Source: Reyranella sp. | GTDB lineage: Bacteria; Pseudomonadota; Alphaproteobacteria; Reyranellales; Reyranellaceae | Reading direction: 5' to 3' | Assembly (NCBI RefSeq): GCF_004296935.1 | Contig: NZ_SCVH01000163.1 | Location: 1 to 55,509, forward strand | Length of the DNA: 55,509 nt | Part shown: one piece after another, positions 8,084 to 17,687 of the stretch | Layout of the letters: each line of letters opens with the position of its first letter | Position numbering within the stretch: position 1 is the stretch's first letter | Notes under the pieces: model-generated | What the model saw: only the letters and a program-made list of their open reading frames with translations | Told to the model about the DNA's origin: nothing | Databases searched by the model: none | Program-made: the position numbers and the translations under genes

Positions 8084-9283
8084 CTAGAAGAGCAGGTCGC
8101 CCTTGACCAGCACCCAGCGGCCGTTCTTGACCTCCTGCACCTGGGTGATCGTCGTCGCCAGATGGTTGGTCTTGGAGAACTTGGTCGGCGGCGAGGCGAA
8201 GATGTCCTGGTACACGCTGCCCGACTCCAGTGCGTCGAGCAGCTTCTGCCCCGTCAGGTCCTTGCCCGCGACCTGGGCATAGTGGGCGAAGGTCATGATG
8301 ACGTTGTAGCCGATGACCGCCTGGCTGTTTGGTTCGACATTGAACTTCTTGAAGTAGGCCTCGCACCACGCCTTGACGGCGCCCGTCGAGGTGTCGCGGT
8401 AGGGGATCACGAAGCCCGCCGCGGCGTAGAGGCCTTCGACCAGTTCCTTGCCCAATGCCGGGATCTCGAGAACGTTGACCGGCGTGGCGCCGAGCCAGAC
8501 CGGCGCGAAGCCGATCTTCTTGGCCTCGGCCATCAGGCCGATCGTCTCGCGGATCACGGTGCCCATCAGCACGAGGTCGCAGCCGTCCGACTTCATCTTG
8601 GCGGCCTGGGCACTGAAGTCCGAGGCACCGCGCTTGTAGGTCGTCACCGACGCCGCCTTCATCTTCATGGCGTCGAGCTGCTGGGTGAAGCCATCGAACA
8701 CGTTCTTACCGTATTCGTCGTCCTGGTACATGATGCAGGCCGCCTTGGGCTTCTTCCATTCGATCATGTATTTCACGGCTGCCCGCGTGCTCTCGACGTA
8801 GGGCAGCAGGTTGTTGAACTTCAGCCGCTCCTGCGGCTTCTTCGGATCGAACTTGAAGGTGAATTCGGCCGCCGTCAGCGGGAAGAGCTGCGGCACGCCG
8901 GCATCGAACAGGACGTCCTGCGAGGCGAGCACGGTAGGCGAGCCCATCGGGCCGACCATGGCGAACACCTTGTCCTTCTCGACCATCTTCTGGCTGGCCA
9001 GCACGGCCTTCTTCGGATCGTACTGGCTGTCCTCGGCGACCAGACGCAGCTTGCGCCCGTTGATGCCGCCCTTGGCGTTCACCTCATCGACCCCGAGCTG
9101 CATTCCGTTGAGCACCGGCACGCCCCACACCTTGATCGGACCGCTGAGGTCCTGGTGGGTGCCGAGCACGATCTCGGTGGTCGTGACGCCCTGGTTGGTT
9201 ACCTTGGTCTGTGCGAACGCCGGCAGGGCGGCGAGGCCGACCGCGACGCCCAGCAGGGCCGGTTTCAAGACTCTAAGTCTCAT
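8084..9283 (-). CDS. ABC transporter substrate-binding protein (LivJ/LivK type)
   Basis: A 399-residue periplasmic protein. The signal peptide ends near residue 24 at LAALPAFAQ. It has the two-lobed Peripla_BP_6 pattern with EIVLGTHQDLSGPIKVWG, GGINGRKLRLVAEDSQYDP and AMVGPMGSPTVLASQ. A GGAGGCAACGC ribosome site precedes the ATG. This is the last gene of the leftward liv-type operon and the terminator follows it. The neighbouring acyl-CoA ligase suggests that the ligand is an organic acid (fatty, aromatic or branched) rather than leucine itself, but the ligand cannot be read from the sequence. Confidence 0.9.
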   Translation of the reverse strand: MRLRVLKPALLGVAVGLAALPAFAQTKVTNQGVTTTEIVLGTHQDLSGPIKVWGVPVLNGMQLGVDEVNAKGGINGRKLRLVAEDSQYDPKKAVLASQKMVEKDKVFAMVGPMGSPTVLASQDVLFDAGVPQLFPLTAAEFTFKFDPKKPQERLKFNNLLPYVESTRAAVKYMIEWKKPKAACIMYQDDEYGKNVFDGFTQQLDAMKMKAASVTTYKRGASDFSAQAAKMKSDGCDLVLMGTVIRETIGLMAEAKKIGFAPVWLGATPVNVLEIPALGKELVEGLYAAAGFVIPYRDTSTGAVKAWCEAYFKKFNVEPNSQAVIGYNVIMTFAHYAQVAGKDLTGQKLLDALESGSVYQDIFASPPTKFSKTNHLATTITQVQEVKNGRWVLVKGDLLF

Positions 9284-9420
9284 TGCGTTGCCTCCTAAAT
9301 GCGGCGCCCGTCTCTAGACAGGGGAGAAGCGGGCGCCGACCCCCTCCCGTCCGGTGTTCCCCGGCTTAACGTCAATATGCCACGCCTGCGGCCAAATTAA
9401 AGGCCCGGCGCGGCGTCCGA

Positions 9421-11265
9421 TCACGCCGCCTGGGCGCGATACATCGCATCGATCTCCGGCTTGTACTTCGTGTTCACGAAGCTGCGCTTCAGCTTCATGG
9501 TCGGCGTCAGTTCCTCGTCCTCGGGCGTGAGCTGCTGCTCGATCAGGAAGAACCGCTTGATGGTCTCGACCCTGGCGAAGTTGGCGTTGACCCGCTCGAT
9601 CTCGGCCCAGATCAAGTCCTGAACCTCCTTGGAACGGCACAAGCTCGTGTAGTTGGTGAACGGCACGTCGTGGTCCTGGGCAAATTTCTCCACCGTCTCG
9701 CGCTCGATCATCACCAGGCAGGTGAGGTAGGGCCGCTTGTCGCCGATCACCACGGCATCGCTGATGTAGGGCGAGAACTTGAGCAGGTTCTCGATTTCCG
9801 ATGGCGTGATGTTCTTGCCGCCGGCCGTGATGATGATGTCCTTCATCCGGTCGGTGATCTTCACATAGCCTTCATTGTCGATCATGCCGACGTCGCCGGT
9901 ATGGAGCCAGCCCTCCTTGTCGAGGGTCTCGGCCGTCTTCTCGGGCTGATTGAGGTAGCCCATGAACACCATGTCGCCCTTGATCAGGATCTCGCCAGCC
10001 GGGGAGATTTTGACCTGGCCGTAGGGCACCGACTTGCCGACCGTGCCGAGTCTGATGGCGTTGGCGGGCATCGCCGTGGCCAGCCCGCAATTTTCCGTCT
10101 GGCCGTAGACCTCGTACATGTCGAGGCCCATCGCCAGGTACCAGCGGATCAGTTCGGGCGAGATCGGGGCGGCGCCGGTGAACAGCCAGCGGCAGCGATC
10201 GAGCCCGATCATCCGGCGGATGTTCTTTAGCACCAGCCAGTAGGCGATCTGGAAGTTGAGCTTCTGCAGCATAGAAGGCTCGCGCTGGGCGAGTCTTGCG
10301 TCGGCGACGGCGAAGCCCGCGTCGATTGCCTTCTTGTAGGCCCAGCGCTGCAGCGGCGTGGCGTCCTTGAGCGCGATCATGATGCCGGCGTAGAACTTCT
10401 CCCAGACCCGCGGCACGGCGCCGAACAGGGTCGGCTGCACTTCGCGGATGTTGTCGGGCACCGTCTCGGGGCTCTCGGCAAAGTTGCTGCAGACGCCTGT
10501 CGCGACCGAGTAGTAGCTGCCGGCGACGCGCTCGGCGACATGGCAGAGCGGCAGGAACGCCAGCCGCTCGTCGCCTTCGTACCAGGAGAGCGACAGATCG
10601 GGGTGCATGCAATTCTGCATGGTGTAGACGACGTTGTGATGGCTGTGCATGGCGCCCTTGGGCGGCCCCGTCGTGCCCGAGGTATAGACCAGGATGGCGA
10701 GATCGTCGGGCTTGCGCGCGGCGACCAGTTCGTCGAACAGGCCTTCCTTGCCCTGGGCGTAGTTACGCCCGGTCGCGATGAATTCGTCTAGCGACACGAC
10801 CATGGGATCGCTGAAGGTGGTGAGGCCTTCCATGTCGAACACCACGATCTTCTTCAGCGTCGGACAGCGATCGCGGACCTCGAGCGCCTTGTCGAGCTGC
10901 TCGTCGTCCTCGACGAACAGCACCACGGTGCGGGAATCGTTGATCAGGTACTCGACCTGCTTGGCCGAATCGGTCGGGTAGATGCCCGACGAGACGCCAC
11001 CGGCGCACAGGATGCCGAAATCGGCGTAGTTCCACTCCGGCACCGTATTGGCCAGCACCGAGGCCACGTCGCCGGGGCGGAAGCCGATGGAGTGCAAAGC
11101 GTAAGTGATGGCGCGTGAACGCTCCAGCCACTGGGTCCATGAGATGGCGTTCCAGATGCCGTAGAGCTTCTCGCGCATTGCCGGCTTGTCGCCGCGTGTC
11201 GTGCACGACAGCACGAAGCTCTTGGGCAGGGTTTCTGCAACCGTCAGCGTCGCTTTGTGGGCCAT
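9421..11265 (-). CDS. AMP-forming long-chain acyl-CoA synthetase (FAA1-type)
   Basis: A 614-residue adenylate-forming enzyme. The P-loop reads VYTSGTTGPPKGAMHSH. Further motifs are the YGQTENCG core, the TGDVG motif and DRMKDIIITAGGKN before the C-terminal lid. It couples a carboxylic acid to CoA using ATP. The start at 11265 follows GGGAGGCAAGCGGACC; a longer upstream frame has no conserved sequence. It sits between livF and the binding-protein gene of the same operon, so it probably activates the acid that the transporter imports. Long-chain fatty acids are typical for the subfamily, but aromatic or isoprenoid acids are possible. Confidence 0.9.
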   Translation of the reverse strand: MAHKATLTVAETLPKSFVLSCTTRGDKPAMREKLYGIWNAISWTQWLERSRAITYALHSIGFRPGDVASVLANTVPEWNYADFGILCAGGVSSGIYPTDSAKQVEYLINDSRTVVLFVEDDEQLDKALEVRDRCPTLKKIVVFDMEGLTTFSDPMVVSLDEFIATGRNYAQGKEGLFDELVAARKPDDLAILVYTSGTTGPPKGAMHSHHNVVYTMQNCMHPDLSLSWYEGDERLAFLPLCHVAERVAGSYYSVATGVCSNFAESPETVPDNIREVQPTLFGAVPRVWEKFYAGIMIALKDATPLQRWAYKKAIDAGFAVADARLAQREPSMLQKLNFQIAYWLVLKNIRRMIGLDRCRWLFTGAAPISPELIRWYLAMGLDMYEVYGQTENCGLATAMPANAIRLGTVGKSVPYGQVKISPAGEILIKGDMVFMGYLNQPEKTAETLDKEGWLHTGDVGMIDNEGYVKITDRMKDIIITAGGKNITPSEIENLLKFSPYISDAVVIGDKRPYLTCLVMIERETVEKFAQDHDVPFTNYTSLCRSKEVQDLIWAEIERVNANFARVETIKRFFLIEQQLTPEDEELTPTMKLKRSFVNTKYKPEIDAMYRAQAA

Positions 11266-11287
11266 GGTCCGCTTGCCTCCCTGGTCG

Positions 11288-12079
<792 letters not shown>

Positions 12080-12090
12080 GTTCGCTCCGC

Positions 12091-12849
12091 TCAGGCGCCG
12101 AGGTAGGCCGCGATGACGTCGGGATGCGCCTGCACCTCCGACGGCGTGCCCGAGGCCAGCACCTTGCCGTAGTTCAACGCCAGTACGCGATCCGACACAC
12201 GATTCACCAGGGTCATGTCGTGTTCGACCATCAGCACGGTGATGCCGAGCTCACTCCTGATGTCGCGGATCCAGAATGACATGTCGTCGGTCTCCTCGAC
12301 GTTGAGGCCGGACGACGGTTCGTCGAGGAGAATGAGCTTGGGTTCCGAGCAGAGCGCGCGCGCCACCTCGATCACCTTGCGCACGCCGTAGGGCAGGCCG
12401 GCGATAAGCTTTTCGCGGTAGGCCTGCAGGTCGAGGAACTCGATGACCTCCTCGACCTTGCGCCGGTGGTCCTTCTCGGCGCGCCGCACCGAGGGAAGGA
12501 ACAGCATCTCCTGCCACATCTGCGTGGTCGCGTGGCAATGCCGGCCGACCAGCAGGTTGGCCAGCATGGTGGCGTTCTCGAACAGCTCGATGTTCTGGAA
12601 GGTGCGCGCGATGCCGAGCTTGGCGATCTGGTGCGGCGGCACCTCGGTGATGTCGCGGCCCTCGAAGAACAGCTTGCCCGAGGTCGGATTGTAGAGCCTG
12701 GAGATCAGGTTGAAGATCGAGGTTTTCCCGGCGCCGTTGGGGCCGATGACGGTGAAGATCTCGCCCTTGGCGACGCTGAAGCTCACGTTGTCGACCGCCT
12801 TGAGGCCGCCGAACTGCAGCGAGATGCCGTCGACCGTGAAGAAGCTCAT
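12091..12849 (-). CDS. livG: Branched-chain-type ABC transporter ATPase LivG
   Basis: A 252-residue ABC ATPase with Walker A GPNGAGKTS, Walker B LILLDEPSSGLN and the family's variant signature LPYGVRKVIEVARAL. The long insertion after ARTFQNIELFENATMLANLLVGRH is characteristic of LivG. The start at 12849 is an ATGA overlap with the stop of livM; an in-frame opening further upstream is antisense-like shadow of livM and is not used. It is the cytoplasmic partner of LivF in the transporter. Confidence 0.92.
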   Translation of the reverse strand: MSFFTVDGISLQFGGLKAVDNVSFSVAKGEIFTVIGPNGAGKTSIFNLISRLYNPTSGKLFFEGRDITEVPPHQIAKLGIARTFQNIELFENATMLANLLVGRHCHATTQMWQEMLFLPSVRRAEKDHRRKVEEVIEFLDLQAYREKLIAGLPYGVRKVIEVARALCSEPKLILLDEPSSGLNVEETDDMSFWIRDIRSELGITVLMVEHDMTLVNRVSDRVLALNYGKVLASGTPSEVQAHPDVIAAYLGA

Positions 12850-13997
12850 CGGTTGCGCTCCGACTTCACGTAGGTCTTCTGCCGCTTGAAGGTCGCGCGC
12901 TTGTAGAGCGGGAAAAGCTGGAAGAACAGCTTCACCTTGAGCCAGCGGCCGTAGAGGCCATAGGGCTCGAACAGGATGAACATCATGATGATGAGACCGT
13001 AGATCGCGCCCTTGAGGCCGGCCGCCGAACCGATCTTGGAAAGCTTGTCCTGCAGCTGCGTTGCGGCGTCCTGTGCCATGCCGAACGACGAGGCGACGCT
13101 GGCCGCCAGCACCGGGACGTCGTCCTTGAGCGCCGTCAGGAACGGATCGACCATGACCATGAAGATCGCGCCCAGGATCGCGCCATGCACGCCGAAGGCG
13201 CCGCCAATGATGATCACCATGATGAACTCGATGGAGAGCAGCAGGGTGAACATCTCGGGGCTGATGAAGGTCATCTTGTGGGCAAACAGCACGCCCGCCA
13301 TGCCGGTGATGGCGGCGCTGATGGCGAACGACTTCACCTTGTAGGCGGCGAGGTCGATGCCCATGCTCTTGCCGGCGGTTTCGCTGTCGCGGATGGCGAC
13401 GAAGGCGCGCCCGGTCGGCGAGCGCAGAAGATTGAGCGCCAGCAGGATCACGCCCACCAGCACCAGCAGGCAGAGAAAGTAGAAGGCCTCGCTGTCGCGC
13501 GGCACCGGAATGCCCGCGAGGTCGAGGGCGCGCACCCGCATGCCCTCGTTGCCGTGGGTCACCGACTCCCAGCGGGCAAGGACTTCCTCGACGATGAAGG
13601 CGAAGGCGATGGTCGCGATCACGAGATAGATGCCGGTGAGCCTGAGCGCGGGGAATCCGACCAGGGCCCCGACCACACCCGTCAGAATCGCCGCCGTCGG
13701 GAAGTAGACGATGAACGGCACGCCGTGGCTCTGCAGGAAGCCGGCGGTGTAGGCGCCGATCGCCAGGAAAGCGGCGTGTCCCAGGGAGGCTTGGCCGGTG
13801 AAGCCGGTGAGGATCATCAGCGCCACGCCGACGATGGCGTAGATGAAGACGAACACGAGCTGGCTCTGCAGGTAGCTGCCGAGCAGGAAGGGGGCGGCGA
13901 TCAGCACCGCCAGCAGCACGCCATACGACCACCAGTAGCCGCTGTGCTTCAGGATGCGGATGTCCTGGTCGTAGTCGGTCTTGAAGACGAAACGCAT
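12846..13997 (-). CDS. livM: Branched-chain-type ABC transporter permease LivM
   Basis: A 383-residue inner-membrane permease with about nine to ten hydrophobic segments. It has the family motif LTGFTGQASLGHAAFLAIGAY and the cytoplasmic coupling region RSPTGRAFVAIRDSETAGKS. The hydrophilic C-terminal extension after FEPYGLYGRWLKVKLFF is basic and a little long. The ATG at 13997 lies 4 bases after the livH stop, and the gene overlaps livG by 4 bases, so the permeases and ATPases are made together. Confidence 0.92.
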   Translation of the reverse strand: MRFVFKTDYDQDIRILKHSGYWWSYGVLLAVLIAAPFLLGSYLQSQLVFVFIYAIVGVALMILTGFTGQASLGHAAFLAIGAYTAGFLQSHGVPFIVYFPTAAILTGVVGALVGFPALRLTGIYLVIATIAFAFIVEEVLARWESVTHGNEGMRVRALDLAGIPVPRDSEAFYFLCLLVLVGVILLALNLLRSPTGRAFVAIRDSETAGKSMGIDLAAYKVKSFAISAAITGMAGVLFAHKMTFISPEMFTLLLSIEFIMVIIIGGAFGVHGAILGAIFMVMVDPFLTALKDDVPVLAASVASSFGMAQDAATQLQDKLSKIGSAAGLKGAIYGLIIMMFILFEPYGLYGRWLKVKLFFQLFPLYKRATFKRQKTYVKSERNR

Positions 13998-14001
13998 GAG
14001 C

Positions 14002-14877
14002 TCAGACCTTCTTGCGCATGCTGGGACCGAACAGGCCATGCGGCCGGACCACCAGCATGACGAGCAGCACGATGTACGGCGCGATGTCCTTCCAGCCCTG
14101 CGGCAGGTAGAAGCCGGCCAGGCTCTCGATGACACCGATGATCAGTCCGCCGACCAGCGCCCCGGGGATCGAGCCGAAGCCGCCCAGCACGGCGGCCGGG
14201 AAGGCTTTCAGCCCGAGGACAAGGCCGACGTTCGAATGGATGAAGGTGATCGGCGCCAGCAACACGCCGGCGCAGGCCGCGACCGCGGCGCTGATCGCCC
14301 AGATCAGCGACACCACGCGCTTGACCGGAATGCCCATGTAATAGGCAGCCAGCATGTTCTCCGACGTGGCCCGCATGGCGGTGCCCATGCGCGTGTAGTT
14401 GAAGAAGGCATAGAGCACGCCGCACAGGATGACGGTGGCCACGATCACCGACAGCTTGTCGTGCGCCAGCACGAGGTCGCCGACCTTGAGGACGCCGGCC
14501 GAGAACGGTGTTTCGATCCGCAGATCGTCGGTGCCCCAGATCATGCCGGCGATGGAGCGCAGGAAATAGCCCAGCCCGATCGTCGCCATGACGATGGAAA
14601 ACTGCGGGTAACCCAGGATCGGCCTGACCAGGATGCGTTCCGTCGCCATGCCGAACACGGCCATGCCGCAGACGGCGAACAGGAAGCCGAGCCAGTAATC
14701 GAGGCCCATCAGCCCGATGAAGGTGAAGACGAAAAAGCCGCCCAGCATCATCAGGTCGCCTTGGGCGAAATTAACGACTTCGGTCGCCTTGTAGATGAGC
14801 ACGAAGCCCAGCGCGATGAGGCCATAGACGCAGCCGAGCGCGATGCCGCTCACCAGCTGCTGGATGAAATCAAGCAT
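14002..14877 (-). CDS. livH: Branched-chain-type ABC transporter permease LivH
   Basis: A 291-residue permease with about eight membrane segments. It has GLIALGFVLIYKATEVVNFAQGD near the N terminus and the coupling segment TRMGTAMRATSENMLAAYYMG. The ATG at 14877 follows GTAGGAGA. It is the first gene of the leftward transporter operon, divergent from the acyl-CoA dehydrogenase gene across about 170 bases that must hold both promoters. Confidence 0.92.
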   Translation of the reverse strand: MLDFIQQLVSGIALGCVYGLIALGFVLIYKATEVVNFAQGDLMMLGGFFVFTFIGLMGLDYWLGFLFAVCGMAVFGMATERILVRPILGYPQFSIVMATIGLGYFLRSIAGMIWGTDDLRIETPFSAGVLKVGDLVLAHDKLSVIVATVILCGVLYAFFNYTRMGTAMRATSENMLAAYYMGIPVKRVVSLIWAISAAVAACAGVLLAPITFIHSNVGLVLGLKAFPAAVLGGFGSIPGALVGGLIIGVIESLAGFYLPQGWKDIAPYIVLLVMLVVRPHGLFGPSMRKKV

Positions 14878-15044
14878 TCTCCTACCCTGTACTCCGGCCG
14901 TTTCCCGGCCTCGCGCTTGTCTTGTTTTTTGGCCCAATCTCGCGAAGCGCGGTCATAAGACATGGCCGTGCATCCGGGAGTCAATGGATTTCCGCTGCCG
15001 GCGCGGTACTGTGGCCGAACCCCATCTTTCTCGTGGAGAATTCG

Positions 15045-16217
15045 ATGTCGCTCGCCGCCCAATTGGCCCCGCCGGGCAGGCCGCCGTCGCCCTTCTATAC
15101 CGAGGAGCATGAGGCCTTCCGCGACACCGTCCGTCGCTTCGTCGAGCGCGAGCTGATGCCCCATGTCGACCAATGGGACGAGGCGGAGGAGTTTCCGCGC
15201 GAGCTTTACCGCAAGGCCTCGGCTGCAGGGCTGCTGCAACTCGGTTTTCCGGAGGCCTACGGCGGGGTACCGACCGACCCGTTCTTCGGGATCATCAAGG
15301 CCGAGGAGATGGCGCGCCATGGCAGCGGCGGGCTCAACGCCAGCCTCAACAGCCACACGATCGGCTCGCCCCCCATCGCCGCGCTCGGTCCGGAATGGAT
15401 GAAGCGCAAGGTCCTGCCCGAGGTGCTGGCCGGCGAGAAGATCAGTGCGTTGGCCATCACCGAGCCCTCGGGCGGCTCCGACGTCGCCAACCTCAAGACT
15501 ACGGCGCGGCGCGAGGGCGACCACTATGTCGTCAACGGCTCGAAGATGTTCATCACCTCGGGCATGCGCGCCGACTACTACACCGTCGCCGTCCGCACCG
15601 GCGGGGCGGGGGCTTCAGGCGTTTCGCTGCTGCTGATCGAGCGCGACCGCGAGGGTTTCGCGCGCACCAAGCTCAAGAAGATGGGCTGGTGGGCCTCCGA
15701 CACCGCGCAATTGTTCTTCGACAATGTGCACGTGCCGGTCGAAAACCTGATCGGCGAGGAGAACCGTGGCTTCATCGGCATCATGCTGAACTTCAACCAG
15801 GAGCGGCTCGGCATGGCGGCCGGCGCCTGCGGCTATGCCAAGGTTTGCCTCGACGAGGCGATCGCCTACGCACGCGAGCGCCACACCTTCGGCAAGCCGC
15901 TGATCGCCAACCAGGTCGTGCGCCATCGCCTGGTCGACATGGCGATGCGCATCAATGCCGTTAAGTCGACGCTCGAGCTGCTGGCCTGGCGGGTCGGCCA
16001 GGGTGAGAAGCCGGTGGCGGATATCTGCATGCTGAAGAACCTCGCGACTTCGACCATGGAGTTCTGCGCCAACGAGGCGATGCAGGTCTTTGGCGGCGCA
16101 GGCTACCTGCGCGGCGCCAAGGTCGAGCGCATCTATCGCGAGACCAAGGTAATGTCGATCGGCGGCGGCTCGGTCGAGATCATGAAGGATCTCGCCGCCC
16201 GCCAGATGGGGTTTTAG
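15045..16217 (+). CDS. Acyl-CoA dehydrogenase
   Basis: A 390-residue FAD enzyme of the acyl-CoA dehydrogenase fold, with ALAITEPSGGSDVANLKTTA at the flavin/substrate cleft and the CANEAMQVFGGAGYLRG segment. The C-terminal position that carries the catalytic glutamate in short- and medium-chain enzymes reads IGGGSVEIM, with glycine there. A glutamate is instead found in NFNQERLGMA (E253), the position used by isovaleryl-CoA and long-chain enzymes. The start follows GTGGAGAATTCG. It heads a coupled set with two hotdog thioesterases, so it likely works on a specific acyl-CoA, perhaps branched. Confidence 0.9.
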   Translation: MSLAAQLAPPGRPPSPFYTEEHEAFRDTVRRFVERELMPHVDQWDEAEEFPRELYRKASAAGLLQLGFPEAYGGVPTDPFFGIIKAEEMARHGSGGLNASLNSHTIGSPPIAALGPEWMKRKVLPEVLAGEKISALAITEPSGGSDVANLKTTARREGDHYVVNGSKMFITSGMRADYYTVAVRTGGAGASGVSLLLIERDREGFARTKLKKMGWWASDTAQLFFDNVHVPVENLIGEENRGFIGIMLNFNQERLGMAAGACGYAKVCLDEAIAYARERHTFGKPLIANQVVRHRLVDMAMRINAVKSTLELLAWRVGQGEKPVADICMLKNLATSTMEFCANEAMQVFGGAGYLRGAKVERIYRETKVMSIGGGSVEIMKDLAARQMGF

Positions 16218-16691
16218 ATGGAAAGGGACGAACGCATCGCGCTGTTCCAGAAATGGTTCTCCGACACCATTCCGCACAACAAGGCGTTGGGCCTCAAGGT
16301 GATCGACGCCCGCCGCGGCTTTGCCTCGATGCAGCTCGAATGGCGCGAGGAGCTGGTGGGCAATCCCGAGACCGGCGTGCTCGCGGGTGGGCCGCTGACG
16401 GCAATGCTCGACGGCTGCTGCGGCATGGCCGTCGCCACCATGCTGAAGGAACCGATGCCCTTTGCCACGCTCGATTTGCGCATCGACTACGCCAAGCCCG
16501 CGACACCGGGCAAGCCGGTGATCGCCGAGGCGGAGTGCTACCGCATCACCAGCTCGGTCGCCTTCACGCGCGCCTTCGCCCATCACGGTGACGCCAGGGA
16601 CCCGATCGCGGCCGCCGCCGGGACTTTCATGCTGGGCACCAAGGGCAAGGTTACGCGGGCGCAGTCGATCGGCGCGGAAACAAAGATATGA
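16218..16691 (+). CDS. PaaI-type hotdog thioesterase
   Basis: A 157-residue single hotdog domain protein with VLAGGPLTAMLDGCCGMAVA, the central helix region of PaaI/YigI-type acyl-CoA thioesterases, followed by TLDLRIDYAKPATPGKPV. The start codon begins immediately after the dehydrogenase stop, and the gene overlaps the next one by 4 bases. It would hydrolyse CoA thioesters formed by or fed to the dehydrogenase, releasing CoA. Exact substrate unknown. Confidence 0.83.
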   Translation: MERDERIALFQKWFSDTIPHNKALGLKVIDARRGFASMQLEWREELVGNPETGVLAGGPLTAMLDGCCGMAVATMLKEPMPFATLDLRIDYAKPATPGKPVIAEAECYRITSSVAFTRAFAHHGDARDPIAAAAGTFMLGTKGKVTRAQSIGAETKI

Positions 16692-17149
16692 GCGCGTTGC
16701 TCGAGCGGCTGGCGGAGGCCCGGAAGGCGGGCGAGGTGGGACGCCTCGCCGAAGCGATCCCCTATGCGCGCTGGATGAGGATCGCCCCTGAGAATGGCAC
16801 CGGCGAGCTACTGACGCGCATGCGCTACCACGGCGATCTGATCGGCAACACCTTCCTGCCGGCAATCCACGGCGGCACCCTGGGTGCCATGCTGGAGATG
16901 GCGGCGATCTTCCATCTTCTGTGGGAGACCGAGACCGAGACGGTGCCGAAGATCGTCAACATCACGGTCGATTACCTGCGCTCGGCGCGCCCGGTCGACG
17001 TTATCGCCGCAGCCAAGGTGACCAAGCAGGGCCGGCGCATGGTGAACGTCTTCGCCGAGGCCTGGCAGGACGACCGCTCCAAGCCGGTCGCGACGGCCAA
17101 CGCCCATTTCCTCGTGAAATCAGACGCCGACGCGGAGCCGTCGCTCTGA
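16688..17149 (+). CDS. Second PaaI-type hotdog thioesterase
   Basis: A 153-residue hotdog protein with AIHGGTLGAMLEMAAIFHLL and KIVNITVDYLRSARPVDV, the helix and following strand of the fold. It is distinct in sequence from the preceding thioesterase, so it is not a recent duplicate. The two may form a heteromer or act on different acyl-CoAs. It starts in an ATGA overlap (16688-16691) with its partner and is the last gene of this rightward set. The convergent SRPBCC gene begins 4 bases beyond. Confidence 0.8.
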   Translation: MSALLERLAEARKAGEVGRLAEAIPYARWMRIAPENGTGELLTRMRYHGDLIGNTFLPAIHGGTLGAMLEMAAIFHLLWETETETVPKIVNITVDYLRSARPVDVIAAAKVTKQGRRMVNVFAEAWQDDRSKPVATANAHFLVKSDADAEPSL

Positions 17150-17153
17150 GCAA

Positions 17154-17651
17154 TCAGCTCAGCGGGTTGGCGAGGTCGATGCCGTAGGTTTTCGCGTTGC
17201 GCGTCATGTAGGCGTCGCGCGGCGCCACCGGCTCGCCGCGCAGCGCCGCGGCCACCATGTCGAGATAGGTGTGCCAGCCCATGGCGTTCAGCTTCACAAA
17301 GCGCTCGAGCACGGGCAGGTGCGTGAGGGTGAGGGCGGTATCGCTACCCGCGGCTTTCAGGTCCAGGGCCAGGAAGGACTCGGGGTAGGGCGAGACCTCG
17401 TCGCCGGGATTGAACACGTTCCAGCTGTAGGCGAGCCGCAGCGGCGGCAGCCACTGCGTGACGGTCCCGCGGATATGGCCGCCCATCAACTCGACGGTGC
17501 CGCCGATCCTGGGCTCGATGCGGCCCTCGCCATACCAGCCCGGCAGCAGGCTTGCTTCCGTCAGCATCTGCCACGTGCGCTCGAGCGGGCCCGGCAACAG
17601 GCGCTCGAAGCGCACCATATGCGCATGGGTGAATTGCGCGTCTTCGCTCAT
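17154..17651 (-). CDS. SRPBCC/AHSA1-type protein
   Basis: A 165-residue protein of the START/Bet v1-like (SRPBCC) fold: FERLLPGPLERTWQMLTEAS at the start, LPGWYGEGRIEP, and the strand-rich middle GGTVELMGGHIRGTVTQWLP. AHSA1-like proteins of this size bind hydrophobic ligands; some affect Hsp90-type ATPases, and many bacterial ones have no known role. The start lies only 36 bases from the divergent transglutaminase-like gene. No partner is obvious. Confidence 0.75.
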   Translation of the reverse strand: MSEDAQFTHAHMVRFERLLPGPLERTWQMLTEASLLPGWYGEGRIEPRIGGTVELMGGHIRGTVTQWLPPLRLAYSWNVFNPGDEVSPYPESFLALDLKAAGSDTALTLTHLPVLERFVKLNAMGWHTYLDMVAAALRGEPVAPRDAYMTRNAKTYGIDLANPLS

Positions 17652-17687
17652 GGACTTTCCCGTCTCTTGCAGTAAACAACGCCCGGC

